Below, piece by piece: positions 55,398 through 63,794 of a stretch of DNA of 64,000 nucleotides. The notes under the pieces are model-generated. The model made no database searches, had not been told where the DNA came from, and saw nothing but the letters and a program-made list of their open reading frames with translations. The position numbers were made by a program, and so were the translations under genes. The DNA is from a virus: positions 105,338-169,337 of the IMG/VR virus record IMGVR_UViG_3300018876_000008; one strand, 5' to 3'. Position 1 is the stretch's first letter; each line of letters starts with the position of its first letter.

Positions 55398-55804
55398 AGT
55401 TAGTTTATGTAAATGAACTAGGTCCCAACTATAAAGGGGATAATATATACGAATTCATCTTTTCAGATGTAGACGAAGTATGGGGTGATGAATGGGATGC
55501 TCAACCAGCTAATGGTAACCCTTCACCACCCCAAATTCATTTTATAAAGAAAGTGGGAGTATTAAGAAATGTGGATATAGATTTACACTTAATTCAAAAT
55601 TCTGACTTTTTTGGTGTGTATGATTCTATTGATGGAGTAATTGCGTTAGCATGGGAGGATGAAGACAGTGATTTTATACTTAACAAAAAATTTAAAAGAT
55701 TAGTTTTCCACTACGGTGACAGTGTTAAATCTGTTGAAGATAAACTTTACGAAAGAGACATTGTATTAAGTTACGAAAAAAGTTTTAGTGAACATGAAGA
55801 ATAA
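55394..55804 (+). CDS. Unknown head-operon protein, 136 aa
   Basis: No family recognised. Beta-rich and acidic (YEFIFSDVDEVWGDEWDAQP; FKRLVFHYGDSVKSVEDKLYERD). ATGA overlap with the acidic gene upstream; its stop overlaps the start of the 55794 gene. Constant placement in the head operon suggests a structural or assembly role. Confidence 0.75.
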   Translation: MKLVYVNELGPNYKGDNIYEFIFSDVDEVWGDEWDAQPANGNPSPPQIHFIKKVGVLRNVDIDLHLIQNSDFFGVYDSIDGVIALAWEDEDSDFILNKKFKRLVFHYGDSVKSVEDKLYERDIVLSYEKSFSEHEE

Positions 55805-56897
55805 AGTAAGAATAATGGATTTATTAAAGGAGGGTTTTAAACTTAATACTCTTAAAAAACTAAACTCTAAACAGATTGGTCTATTACATAGTAGATTAAT
55901 TAAAGAGCAAGATGCCGCTTCTGATAAGACAGAAAAAATTAAAAATGATTTACTACAGGCGAATCAATTGGCCGATGAATTAAAGTCAGAGTTAGGTGAA
56001 GAAGAATTAAATGAGTGGGGAAGTTCTGACCAATACTTTTTTAATCAATCAATACACAAACAATTAGGTGAACCTAAAGAAATGCCAAGTCCATTTAATC
56101 GTGAACTCGAAGACGCTGCCGAAAGTGCGGTTGACTTCTATTGGGATGAATGGGAAGAGTATCAAACAGATAGACAGGGATTAATTGACCACGCTAAACG
56201 TGGTTATCTAAGAAGTTACTTTAGGGACCAATTCAATATGTTAGTTAAGATGTTTGAACCTATATCTGATGATGAAGGTGAAATTGATGAAAATATAACA
56301 TCATCTAACGCTTTAGGTGACTTAGCCATGCAAAAACTAACAGGTCAGGAAACACCTCACGATGAGGATGATATGGCACCTGATGGTATGGATGATGATT
56401 CAGACAATAACAGAAAGATGATGAAGAATGAGGTGAAAACTATGAAAATGAAAACACCTATTACAACTTTAGGTATGTTTGAAGAAGATAACGAATATGC
56501 TATTTGTATGGATAGTATTCAAGATAAGTACGGACCTAAAAAGACATGGAATAAAAATGCTGAAAAGAAATTTGATGCGTGTGTTTCACAAGTTGGTAAA
56601 AAAATAAAAGAACGTAAAGAATCTATTAGAAAAATTGAAGAAAGTATCGTATCTTTAATAAAAGATATAAATAAACCTTCTATGAGTAAAAAAGATTTAA
56701 TGGATATTATCGAACAAACACCAGGAACGAAAGAGGCGCCGGTTAAAACACCGACACGTACTCGCCCGAAAAGAAAGACTCCGTATCAACCTAAACATAA
56801 ACCAGCACCTAAAGCCAAGGTCGAGGATAAAGATTTACCTGAATTTCTTAAATTCGATAATCTAAATATTTCATTCAAAGATGAAGAAAAAAATTAA
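55794..56897 (+). CDS. Unknown head-operon protein with IKE-Q site, 367 aa
   Basis: ATG at 55794 (a GTG two codons upstream is possible). The N-terminal ~38 residues are basic and helical and end in LIKE followed by Q, a candidate prohead-protease site. The middle is acidic with DEDDMAPDGMDDDSDNN, and the C-terminus Pro/Lys-rich (KAPKHKPAPKAKVED-like). No known domain. Overlaps 56881 by 17 nt. Confidence 0.75.
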   Translation: MKNKVRIMDLLKEGFKLNTLKKLNSKQIGLLHSRLIKEQDAASDKTEKIKNDLLQANQLADELKSELGEEELNEWGSSDQYFFNQSIHKQLGEPKEMPSPFNRELEDAAESAVDFYWDEWEEYQTDRQGLIDHAKRGYLRSYFRDQFNMLVKMFEPISDDEGEIDENITSSNALGDLAMQKLTGQETPHDEDDMAPDGMDDDSDNNRKMMKNEVKTMKMKTPITTLGMFEEDNEYAICMDSIQDKYGPKKTWNKNAEKKFDACVSQVGKKIKERKESIRKIEESIVSLIKDINKPSMSKKDLMDIIEQTPGTKEAPVKTPTRTRPKRKTPYQPKHKPAPKAKVEDKDLPEFLKFDNLNISFKDEEKN

Positions 56898-58152
56898 AGA
56901 ACAAATAGAGTATGATGGACCTGAAAGAATGGACCAAGGAATTCAGTCTAAATTAGAGAAAGGAGAAACACCATTATCTGATAACCCTGCACTACCGAGA
57001 AAAGACGATGATGAATTTGATAATTCATTTGAACAATTAATTGCATCGAAAAGATTTAGAGATGTAGTTGAAAAAGTAAAAAGATATACTGGTGTACAAG
57101 AAGTGACTCAGAATCAATTAATGAATCTTCAAGGTATGATGATGCAGGCAGTACAACAAGTAAAACAAATTGAATCTAATAATGAGGGTTATTTAGAACA
57201 ATTAGCAGTTGAGCTCGTTAAAAAAGAATTATCTTTACCTGATGACGCATTTCAATACGATGTAGAGTTAACATCTATGCCGGGTCAAATTGATATGTCA
57301 GGAATGAAAAAAGATTCAGAGGAACCTGAAGATGAAGACGTTATTGAACAGTTTGGTGTTAGTGAAGATGAAGCTGAGGATGACTTAGAAAACTTTATGG
57401 CTGCATTTGAAAAGTTTGATTTAGAAAAGGCTAAGAGGAGATTTATTAATTCACTTATTCAGGGAGCATCTAAAAAAGGACATTACATGTTCCATTTAGT
57501 TAAGGATGAATTAGAAAATATAAATCCTCAACTATTAAATCTTTATGGTGTTTTAATGTCAGTAAACGATTTACTTTATTGGATTTTACCTGACCAAATG
57601 GTTATGATGGCGGCAGAAAGTGGACAAGGTATGGAAGGTAAAGAAGAAGTTGATGAAACTACTGACCCACCAACAATAAAAGCCAAAGGATTATTTTTCC
57701 CTATATTGGTTCATGAATTACTAAAAGGAGTATACGAAGTATTAGGAACTCAAGGATTACCTGATGACCCTAAAGCTGCCGAAATGGTTATGGCTTCACA
57801 AGATACATTACCTTATGAAATATGGGATTTACGTTTAGGTCCTGTAATTTGGGAAAAGTTTATGGAATCTTATCCTGACAAACTTTACCAAGAAGATTTA
57901 AGAGAAATTCAAAACTATTTATTTTCAAGATTTTCTTCATTAACAACTGACGAGTTTTTTGATGTTGCAAAAATGATAATGTCAGGGTCAGATGAAGGTA
58001 AGAAAATTGTAGAGAAAATGGTTGATGAGATTATTGAAGAGTTAAAATCTCAAGATTATGAAGACGCGATGTCACAGTATGATGACGATGATGATGACGA
58101 TGATGATGGTCTTGCGGGTCTTTTAGATGGTTTGGGTATTTCTTTATCATAA
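56881..58152 (+). CDS. Unknown head-operon protein with Asp tail, 423 aa
   Basis: Starts MKKKIKEQ, with an IKE-Q site at residues 5-8. Mostly helical and acidic; a run of nine aspartates near the C-terminus is followed by GLAGLLDGLGISLS. No known domain. It sits directly before the terminase, so a structural or packaging accessory role is likely. Confidence 0.75.
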   Translation: MKKKIKEQIEYDGPERMDQGIQSKLEKGETPLSDNPALPRKDDDEFDNSFEQLIASKRFRDVVEKVKRYTGVQEVTQNQLMNLQGMMMQAVQQVKQIESNNEGYLEQLAVELVKKELSLPDDAFQYDVELTSMPGQIDMSGMKKDSEEPEDEDVIEQFGVSEDEAEDDLENFMAAFEKFDLEKAKRRFINSLIQGASKKGHYMFHLVKDELENINPQLLNLYGVLMSVNDLLYWILPDQMVMMAAESGQGMEGKEEVDETTDPPTIKAKGLFFPILVHELLKGVYEVLGTQGLPDDPKAAEMVMASQDTLPYEIWDLRLGPVIWEKFMESYPDKLYQEDLREIQNYLFSRFSSLTTDEFFDVAKMIMSGSDEGKKIVEKMVDEIIEELKSQDYEDAMSQYDDDDDDDDDGLAGLLDGLGISLS

Positions 58153-58172
58153 AAAAAACTTATTATGTATAG

Positions 58173-59945
58173 ATGGGACTGTCAAGAGAACAAGCTTTAT
58201 TGGAGTATGCTAAATGTGTAAAGGATACACCTTACGCTCTTAAAACCTATCTACAAACTTACGATAACACACAATCACAATACGTTCCTTTAGAATTATT
58301 TTCTGACCAAAAGACACTCATAAATGACTATGACAATTATGAGGAAAATATTGCATTGAAGTATAGACAGGCGGGAGTATCTACAGTAACGGCCGCTTGG
58401 TCATCTAAAAAATTAGTAACCGCTTCTAAGAAAAAACCTGAAAAGATACTGATTATTGCAAATAAGTTAGACACTTCTCAAGAATTTGCAAATAAAGTTA
58501 GAAGTTTTATAGACCAATGGCCATCATGGTTTGGAATATCTTATTCTAATGAAAAGAATTCACAAAGACATTTTAAATTATCTAACGGGTGTGAAGTAAA
58601 AGCAGTTGCAACCTCAAAAGATGCACTTCGTGGTTATACTCCAACAATACTTATTTTTGATGAGGCAGCGTTTATCGATGCCGATGATGACTTTTGGTCT
58701 GCATGTATGGCCTCACTTTCTACAGGTGGTAAGGTAATAGTTATTTCTACACCTAATGGATTTGACCCAATTTATTATACCATATATGACCAAGCGTTAA
58801 GAGGTATGAATGATTTCAAAATAACTGAAATGTATTGGTACCGTGACCCTCGTTATGCCAAAGATTTAAAACTTATAAAATGTAATGATATAATACATTA
58901 TATGTTAAATCGTGAAGATTATGACGATAATAAAATTGTTGTCGATTATACTCACATTAACCCCCGTGAAAGAGATTATGATGAAATTAAGCAAAAAATC
59001 GCAGACGGATACAAAGTTTATTCTTCGTGGTTCGAAGGAATGGCTAAAAAACTTAAATTCGATAGGAGAAAAATCTCACAGGAATTGGAATGTAATTTCT
59101 TGGGTTCAGGTGATAACGTCATCCCAAGTACAACGATTGAAATAATTAAGCAAAACTTTATACAAGAACCTAAGAATAAATTTATTGGGGGTTCATTATG
59201 GCAATGGAAAGAACCCGTACAAGGACATAAGTACATAATGGGTATTGATGTATCTCGTGGTGATAGTGAAGATTATACTACATTTACTATAATTGATTTT
59301 GAAACAAGAGAACAGGTTTTAGAATATTTAGGTAAAGTACCACCAGATGTCATTGCAGAAATTGCATTTAAATGGGCCACTATGTATTCAGCCTTTGTTG
59401 TAATTGATATTACAGGAGGTATGGGTGTATCAACATCAAGAAAACTACAAGAATTGGGTTATAAAAATTTATATGTTGAAGGATTAAATACTGCAAACAA
59501 ATGGAAATATAATCCTAAGGCACTTGAAAAAATACCGGGGTTAAACTTTAATAACAAAAGGGTTCAGATTGTTGCGTCATTTGAAGAGGCTTTGAGACAT
59601 AATTTTGAGATACGTTCTTCAAGATTATTAAATGAACTTAATACGTTTGTTTATATAAACGGAAGACCTGACCACCAAAAAGGTCAACATGATGATTTAA
59701 TTATGGCAATTGCTATGGCGATATATGTTGGTGAAAATTCATTTACACAGTTAGAAAAAGTGACTGAACAAACTAAAGCAATGATGGAAAGTTGGATGGT
59801 AAATGAAACTCCTGTAAAAAACACCTCTAACGATTTTAATCCAGGTATACCTGTTATGCCAGGAGGAATAAACCACCATAGAAGAAACGGACAGGCTAGT
59901 AAGCAAGACTATCAGGATAATTCATGGTTATTTGGAAGATTTTAA
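58173..59945 (+). CDS. terL: Terminase large subunit (T4 gp17-like), 590 aa
   Basis: ATPase part: Walker A-like RQAGVST (65-71), Walker B ILIFDEAAF (159-167) with catalytic Glu, coupling motif STPNG (192-196). Nuclease part: MGIDVSRGDSEDYTTF, VVIDITGGMG and HDDLIMAIAMA supply the metal-binding acids. This is the motor that packages DNA into the prohead and cuts it. Full length for the family. No small-subunit gene recognised nearby. Confidence 0.96.
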   Translation: MGLSREQALLEYAKCVKDTPYALKTYLQTYDNTQSQYVPLELFSDQKTLINDYDNYEENIALKYRQAGVSTVTAAWSSKKLVTASKKKPEKILIIANKLDTSQEFANKVRSFIDQWPSWFGISYSNEKNSQRHFKLSNGCEVKAVATSKDALRGYTPTILIFDEAAFIDADDDFWSACMASLSTGGKVIVISTPNGFDPIYYTIYDQALRGMNDFKITEMYWYRDPRYAKDLKLIKCNDIIHYMLNREDYDDNKIVVDYTHINPRERDYDEIKQKIADGYKVYSSWFEGMAKKLKFDRRKISQELECNFLGSGDNVIPSTTIEIIKQNFIQEPKNKFIGGSLWQWKEPVQGHKYIMGIDVSRGDSEDYTTFTIIDFETREQVLEYLGKVPPDVIAEIAFKWATMYSAFVVIDITGGMGVSTSRKLQELGYKNLYVEGLNTANKWKYNPKALEKIPGLNFNNKRVQIVASFEEALRHNFEIRSSRLLNELNTFVYINGRPDHQKGQHDDLIMAIAMAIYVGENSFTQLEKVTEQTKAMMESWMVNETPVKNTSNDFNPGIPVMPGGINHHRRNGQASKQDYQDNSWLFGRF

Positions 59946-59973
59946 TTATTTAGTTTAATTCAAAAACTCTTAC

Positions 59974-59981
59974 TATTTATG
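59974..59981 (+). promoter_or_regulatory. Late-type motif TATTTATG
   Basis: 11 nt upstream of the portal ATG at 59993. Confidence 0.45.
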
Positions 59982-59992
59982 TAAAAAGAAGT

Positions 59993-61855
59993 ATGGCAGA
60001 AAATTATACTATATGGCAACGACTTACTAAAGTGTTCGGTCCTGACTCAACGTTAGACCAACAAGCGCCTACATTTAAGTTTGATAAGAAAGAACTTTTA
60101 AAGACTCCTGATAAAAAGGAGTATGAAAGAGAAAGGTTACAAGCACAACAAACTTTATATCTTGGTCAACAATGGCAAAAGATAGAAAATAATCTATATA
60201 CACAAGCAGTATATTACGAACCTACAAGATTAGCGTCATTTTATGATTATGAGAGTATGGAATATACTCCTGAAATATCTGCAGCTTTAGATATATACGG
60301 TGAAGAATCAACAACAGCAAATGAAGATGGATACATATTACAAATTTATTCAGAAAGTAAACGTATTAAATCAGTACTTGGAGACTTATTTAACAATAGA
60401 CTCGACATTAGTACTAACCTACCTATGTGGACGAGAAATACTTGTAAATATGGAGATAATTTTGTCTACCTAAAGTTAGACCCTGAAAAGGGTGTTGTAG
60501 GTTGTCAACAATTACCTAATATTGAAATTACTCGACAAGAAAGGGGTATGAAGATGAAGCCTGAGAGAAACAGTACTGATACTGAGAACGACGCATTAAA
60601 GTTCTTATGGCAAAATAAAGATATGGTTCTTAATACATGGGAGATGGCTCACTTTAGATTATTAGGTGATGACCGTAAATTACCTTATGGTACTTCTATG
60701 TTAGAAAAAGCGAGAAGAATTTGGAAACAACTAATTCTTTCTGAAGATGCTATGTTAGTATATCGTACATCAAGAGCACCTGAAAGAAGAGTATTTAAAG
60801 TGTTTGTAGGTAATATGGATGATAAGGATGTTGAACCATATGTACAAAGAGTCGCCAACAAATTTAAAAGAGACCAAGTAGTTGATTCCAATAACGGTAA
60901 TGTTGATTTAAGAATGAATCAAATGGCAGTAGACCAAGATTATTTCATTCCTGTTAGAGATGCTAATGCACCTAACCCAATTGATACTTTACCAGGAGCT
61001 CAGAACTTATCTGAAATAGCAGATATTGAATATATTCAAAAGAAATTATTAACCGCACTTAGAGTCCCTAAAGCATTTTTAGGGTTTGAAGAGGTTGTTG
61101 GTGATGGTAAAAACTTAGCTTTACAAGATATTAGATTTGCACGTACTATTAATAGAATACAAAAATCTATGATTCAAGAACTTAATAAGATTGCTATCAT
61201 ACACTTATATTTATTAGGTTTTGAAGATGAGTTAAATAATTTTACTTTAGGATTAACAAATCCATCTACTCAGGCGGATTTACTTAAAGTTGAACAATGG
61301 CAACAAAAAATACAATTGTATCGTGACGCAGTGTCTGACCCAGGTAATGGGATACAACCTGTATCTTCTTCGTGGGCTAAGAAACATATACTCGGTTTTT
61401 CTGATGAAGAAATTAAATTAGATTTACAACAACAAAGAATTGAAAAGGCTGTTGGAGCAGAACTTGAAAAAACTTCAGAAACTATTTCTAAAACAGGAAT
61501 ATTTGCAAACATAGATAAATTATACGGTAATAAACCTGGAGAAGGTGGTGCACCTGAAGGGGAAGTTACTGAACCTTCCGATACAGGTTTTGGCGGAGGT
61601 GACTTCGGTGGCGGGGGAGACTTCGGTGGTGGAGGTGATTTAGGTGGTGACTTAGGTGGAGATTTAAGTGATACAGGAACTGATACGGGTGGAGACACTG
61701 GTGGTGAAGTAACACCTGAAAGTATTGAAAATAAAGATTTAAATATGATTTTAGAAAATGATATGATTAATGGTATATCTGAAATAGATTTATCAAAAGG
61801 TAGAGTTTCATTAGGTAAAATCGAAGATGAATTGAAAACATTACTAGATGACTAA
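59993..61855 (+). CDS. Portal vertex protein (T4 gp20-like), 620 aa
   Basis: Typical myovirus portal elements: YDYESMEYTPEISAALDIYGEES, CKYGDNFVYLKLD, LPYGTSMLEKARRIWKQL, DAMLVYRTSRAPERRVFKVFVG and IQKKLLTALRVPKAFLGFEE. It forms the dodecameric ring for DNA passage and terminase docking. An extra C-terminal stretch (~545-590) is glycine/aspartate-rich (GGGDFGGGGDLGG), followed by a helical end; this is not usual for portals. Confidence 0.95.
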   Translation: MAENYTIWQRLTKVFGPDSTLDQQAPTFKFDKKELLKTPDKKEYERERLQAQQTLYLGQQWQKIENNLYTQAVYYEPTRLASFYDYESMEYTPEISAALDIYGEESTTANEDGYILQIYSESKRIKSVLGDLFNNRLDISTNLPMWTRNTCKYGDNFVYLKLDPEKGVVGCQQLPNIEITRQERGMKMKPERNSTDTENDALKFLWQNKDMVLNTWEMAHFRLLGDDRKLPYGTSMLEKARRIWKQLILSEDAMLVYRTSRAPERRVFKVFVGNMDDKDVEPYVQRVANKFKRDQVVDSNNGNVDLRMNQMAVDQDYFIPVRDANAPNPIDTLPGAQNLSEIADIEYIQKKLLTALRVPKAFLGFEEVVGDGKNLALQDIRFARTINRIQKSMIQELNKIAIIHLYLLGFEDELNNFTLGLTNPSTQADLLKVEQWQQKIQLYRDAVSDPGNGIQPVSSSWAKKHILGFSDEEIKLDLQQQRIEKAVGAELEKTSETISKTGIFANIDKLYGNKPGEGGAPEGEVTEPSDTGFGGGDFGGGGDFGGGGDLGGDLGGDLSDTGTDTGGDTGGEVTPESIENKDLNMILENDMINGISEIDLSKGRVSLGKIEDELKTLLDD

Positions 61856-61863
61856 TATTTATA
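61856..61863 (+). promoter_or_regulatory. Late-type motif TATTTATA
   Basis: 13 nt upstream of the ATG at 61877. Confidence 0.5.
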
Positions 61864-61876
61864 ATAAAAAAAGATT

Positions 61877-62611
61877 ATGAATAAATTTGGACAAATAAAA
61901 TCAAATATAGAATCTTTAATGACTGAGTCATATGGTAAAGGTTCATTTAAGAACCACATGAAATCTTTCAAAAAGAATATAATAGAGAATGAAAAACTTG
62001 CCGAAGCGTATTTTTTGTACGATGAACTAAGTAAGAAAAAAGGTCTTTCAAAGGATATTGTTGATGATTATGTTAACGAAAGTATTGAAACAATTAAAAA
62101 CATCATAGTATCTGAATCTAAAAATTTAAAAGAACTTAACATGTGGATTTCAGAAAATGTTACCAAAAATGTAACTAACGAATATTCTGATATTGATACT
62201 GTAGTATATAGTAAATCAGTTAAGAACTTAGAAAAAGTTTTAGAATGTAAAAATAATATAAAGAATTTAATTGGTCAAAATTTAGAAAATGTAACTGTTT
62301 CTGAATCTTTAAACATACCTTTAAGTTCAATGTTAAAAATTGCAACTAATACGTTTAACAAAGAATATGGTAATATTAGTGAAGAGGATAAGAAAGAATT
62401 GAAAAATCTTTTATCCTTAAACAAAAGTCAATTATCTGAAGAGATAACAAAATCAAAAGAAATTGTTTTAGAAAAATTATCCGAAAAAGTAAATGAATCT
62501 AATGATGAGGATTTAAAACAAAAAGTTACTCAAACAATTGAAAGGATTAATGAAACAAAAGACTCTTTAGTTTCTTTATATAAGTTAAGACAGTTAGAAC
62601 AAGGTTTATAA
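61877..62611 (+). CDS. Helical head-operon protein, 244 aa
   Basis: All-helical, charged, Asn/Lys/Glu-rich; no known domain. N-terminus IKSNIESLMTESYGKG is similar in style to the tagged proteins but lacks a clean (L/I)xE. Between portal and protease, the place of small core proteins in T4-type head clusters; such a role is inference. Confidence 0.78.
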   Translation: MNKFGQIKSNIESLMTESYGKGSFKNHMKSFKKNIIENEKLAEAYFLYDELSKKKGLSKDIVDDYVNESIETIKNIIVSESKNLKELNMWISENVTKNVTNEYSDIDTVVYSKSVKNLEKVLECKNNIKNLIGQNLENVTVSESLNIPLSSMLKIATNTFNKEYGNISEEDKKELKNLLSLNKSQLSEEITKSKEIVLEKLSEKVNESNDEDLKQKVTQTIERINETKDSLVSLYKLRQLEQGL

Positions 62612-62622
62612 TATTAGATATA

Positions 62623-62653
62623 AAAAAAGGATTCAGTCTTCTGAATCCTTTAT
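62623..62653. terminator. Bidirectional terminator
   Basis: AAAGGATTCAG-tctt-CTGAATCCTTT between the convergent head gene and rpsU; covers the rpsU stop. Confidence 0.75.
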
Positions 62654-62824
62654 TTTTTGTATATAAATGGCTTTTTGTTTTTGTTTCCTTCGTTTGGATG
62701 ATTTCTTTGTAAATTCTTTTTCACTTCTAAGCCTATCCAATTGCTTAGTCTTGTAAACTTTGTTTTTGTACCTTTTAAGGGCCCTTTCTATATTTTCTTT
62801 TTTTCCAACTTTGATTATTAACAT
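62633..62824 (-). CDS. rpsU: Ribosomal protein bS21
   Basis: Matches bS21 end to end: LIIKVGKKENIERALKRYKNK, then KQLDRLRSEKEF and the basic tail RRKQKQKAIYIQK. Length 63 aa is typical for Bacteroidota bS21. The protein joins the 30S platform near the anti-Shine-Dalgarno sequence. Tyr54, the position implicated (from memory) in hiding the anti-SD in Bacteroidota ribosomes, is kept. It is encoded antisense within the head cluster under two overlapping late-type motifs. Confidence 0.92.
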   Translation of the reverse strand: MLIIKVGKKENIERALKRYKNKVYKTKQLDRLRSEKEFTKKSSKRRKQKQKAIYIQKIKDSED

Positions 62825-62835
62825 ATACTGTCTAT

Positions 62836-62847
62836 TATAAATAAATA
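62836..62847 (-). promoter_or_regulatory. Overlapping late-type motifs
   Basis: TATTTATT and TATTTATA overlap, ending 11 nt before the rpsU ATG. Confidence 0.5.
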
Positions 62848-62930
62848 TATTGTAATAGTCAATATTTTGACATCCACCCTTTTTATGGTTATATTTTTGG
62901 TGTAAATAAACATTAGAATTATGAAATTAT

Positions 62931-63368
62931 ATGAAAAAAGGAAAAACGTCCCAATTACAGGGATACGAACATGCAAAATGCAGTTATGGAACAGTTGATG
63001 CAAAAAAATTAAAATCAGTATATGTTCTAATACAGAGTTGGGTTGAACCTACAGTAAATGTAAGTAATTGGTCAAGAACAACAGGTATGTTAGAAAGAAA
63101 TATAAAACATCACTTATTAGAGGTGGTGGACCCTATAATATTTGAAAAACATAATATTGTAGATTTAGATTTAAGGAGTAGTGGAATTCAATTAGGTAAA
63201 AGAAGTTTTATGAATTTAGAAATTACTTTATTCTTAAAAGAACACATGGACTTTAAATCTATAATATTAAGGGATAGAATAAAACAAATAGTAAACACAA
63301 TATATGGTTATCCATTAATGAAATCACAACATTTCATTTTACATAAAACTAAAAAACAGTCAGTTTAA
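62931..63368 (+). CDS. Unknown head-operon protein, 145 aa
   Basis: No family recognised. Basic, mixed fold, with a C-terminal helix (FKSIILRDRIKQIVNTIYGYP). No membrane helix. Divergent from rpsU; no clear promoter motif immediately upstream. Confidence 0.7.
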   Translation: MKKGKTSQLQGYEHAKCSYGTVDAKKLKSVYVLIQSWVEPTVNVSNWSRTTGMLERNIKHHLLEVVDPIIFEKHNIVDLDLRSSGIQLGKRSFMNLEITLFLKEHMDFKSIILRDRIKQIVNTIYGYPLMKSQHFILHKTKKQSV

Positions 63369-63370
63369 AC

Positions 63371-63378
63371 TATTTATA
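63371..63378 (+). promoter_or_regulatory. Late-type motif TATTTATA
   Basis: 13 nt upstream of the ATG at 63392. Confidence 0.5.
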
Positions 63379-63391
63379 GTAAAACTAGTAA

Positions 63392-63772
63392 ATGAAAGTT
63401 ATTATCACAGAAAATCAATTACTAAGATTATTTGAAGCAAATACAGTTTTAGATAATCTTAATAATTTGATTGACCCTAAAAAGTTGATATATAAATATG
63501 GTTACAAAGATTCAGTTGTGATACCAAGTGAAGTTTTTATGGAAGGTAGTATTGAAGATGAGGATATTACAATTCATGTAAGTATTGGTGAAGTAAGGTA
63601 TAATGGAGAGGATGTTACTGAATTTGCAAACAATTATGTTTTTTGGTCAGGGGAAGGTGATGATAGTGAGTTGGCATATAAATATAAAATGTTTATTAGT
63701 GACGAAATAAATAAAATATTAAGGGTAACACCCATTAAAACAAATGAATGGGATGTTCATTTAGGAATATAA
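63392..63772 (+). CDS. Tagged candidate internal head protein, 126 aa
   Basis: N-terminus MKVIITENQLLRLFEA: predicted prohead cleavage after E15. It is nearly the same tag as in the minus-strand gene at 26784. The remaining ~110 residues are acidic beta/alpha without known domain. Its position right before the protease gene suits a small internal protein. Confidence 0.72.
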   Translation: MKVIITENQLLRLFEANTVLDNLNNLIDPKKLIYKYGYKDSVVIPSEVFMEGSIEDEDITIHVSIGEVRYNGEDVTEFANNYVFWSGEGDDSELAYKYKMFISDEINKILRVTPIKTNEWDVHLGI

Positions 63773-63774
63773 CA

Positions 63775-63782
63775 TATTTATT
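63775..63782 (+). promoter_or_regulatory. Late-type motif TATTTATT
   Basis: 12 nt upstream of the ATG at 63795. Confidence 0.5.
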
Positions 63783-63794
63783 AAATAAAAAGAT

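Noticed and set aside
61270-61698. Pro/Ser-rich minus-strand frame opposite the portal
   Set aside because: Arises from the glycine-rich portal repeats read backwards (PPKSPPP runs).
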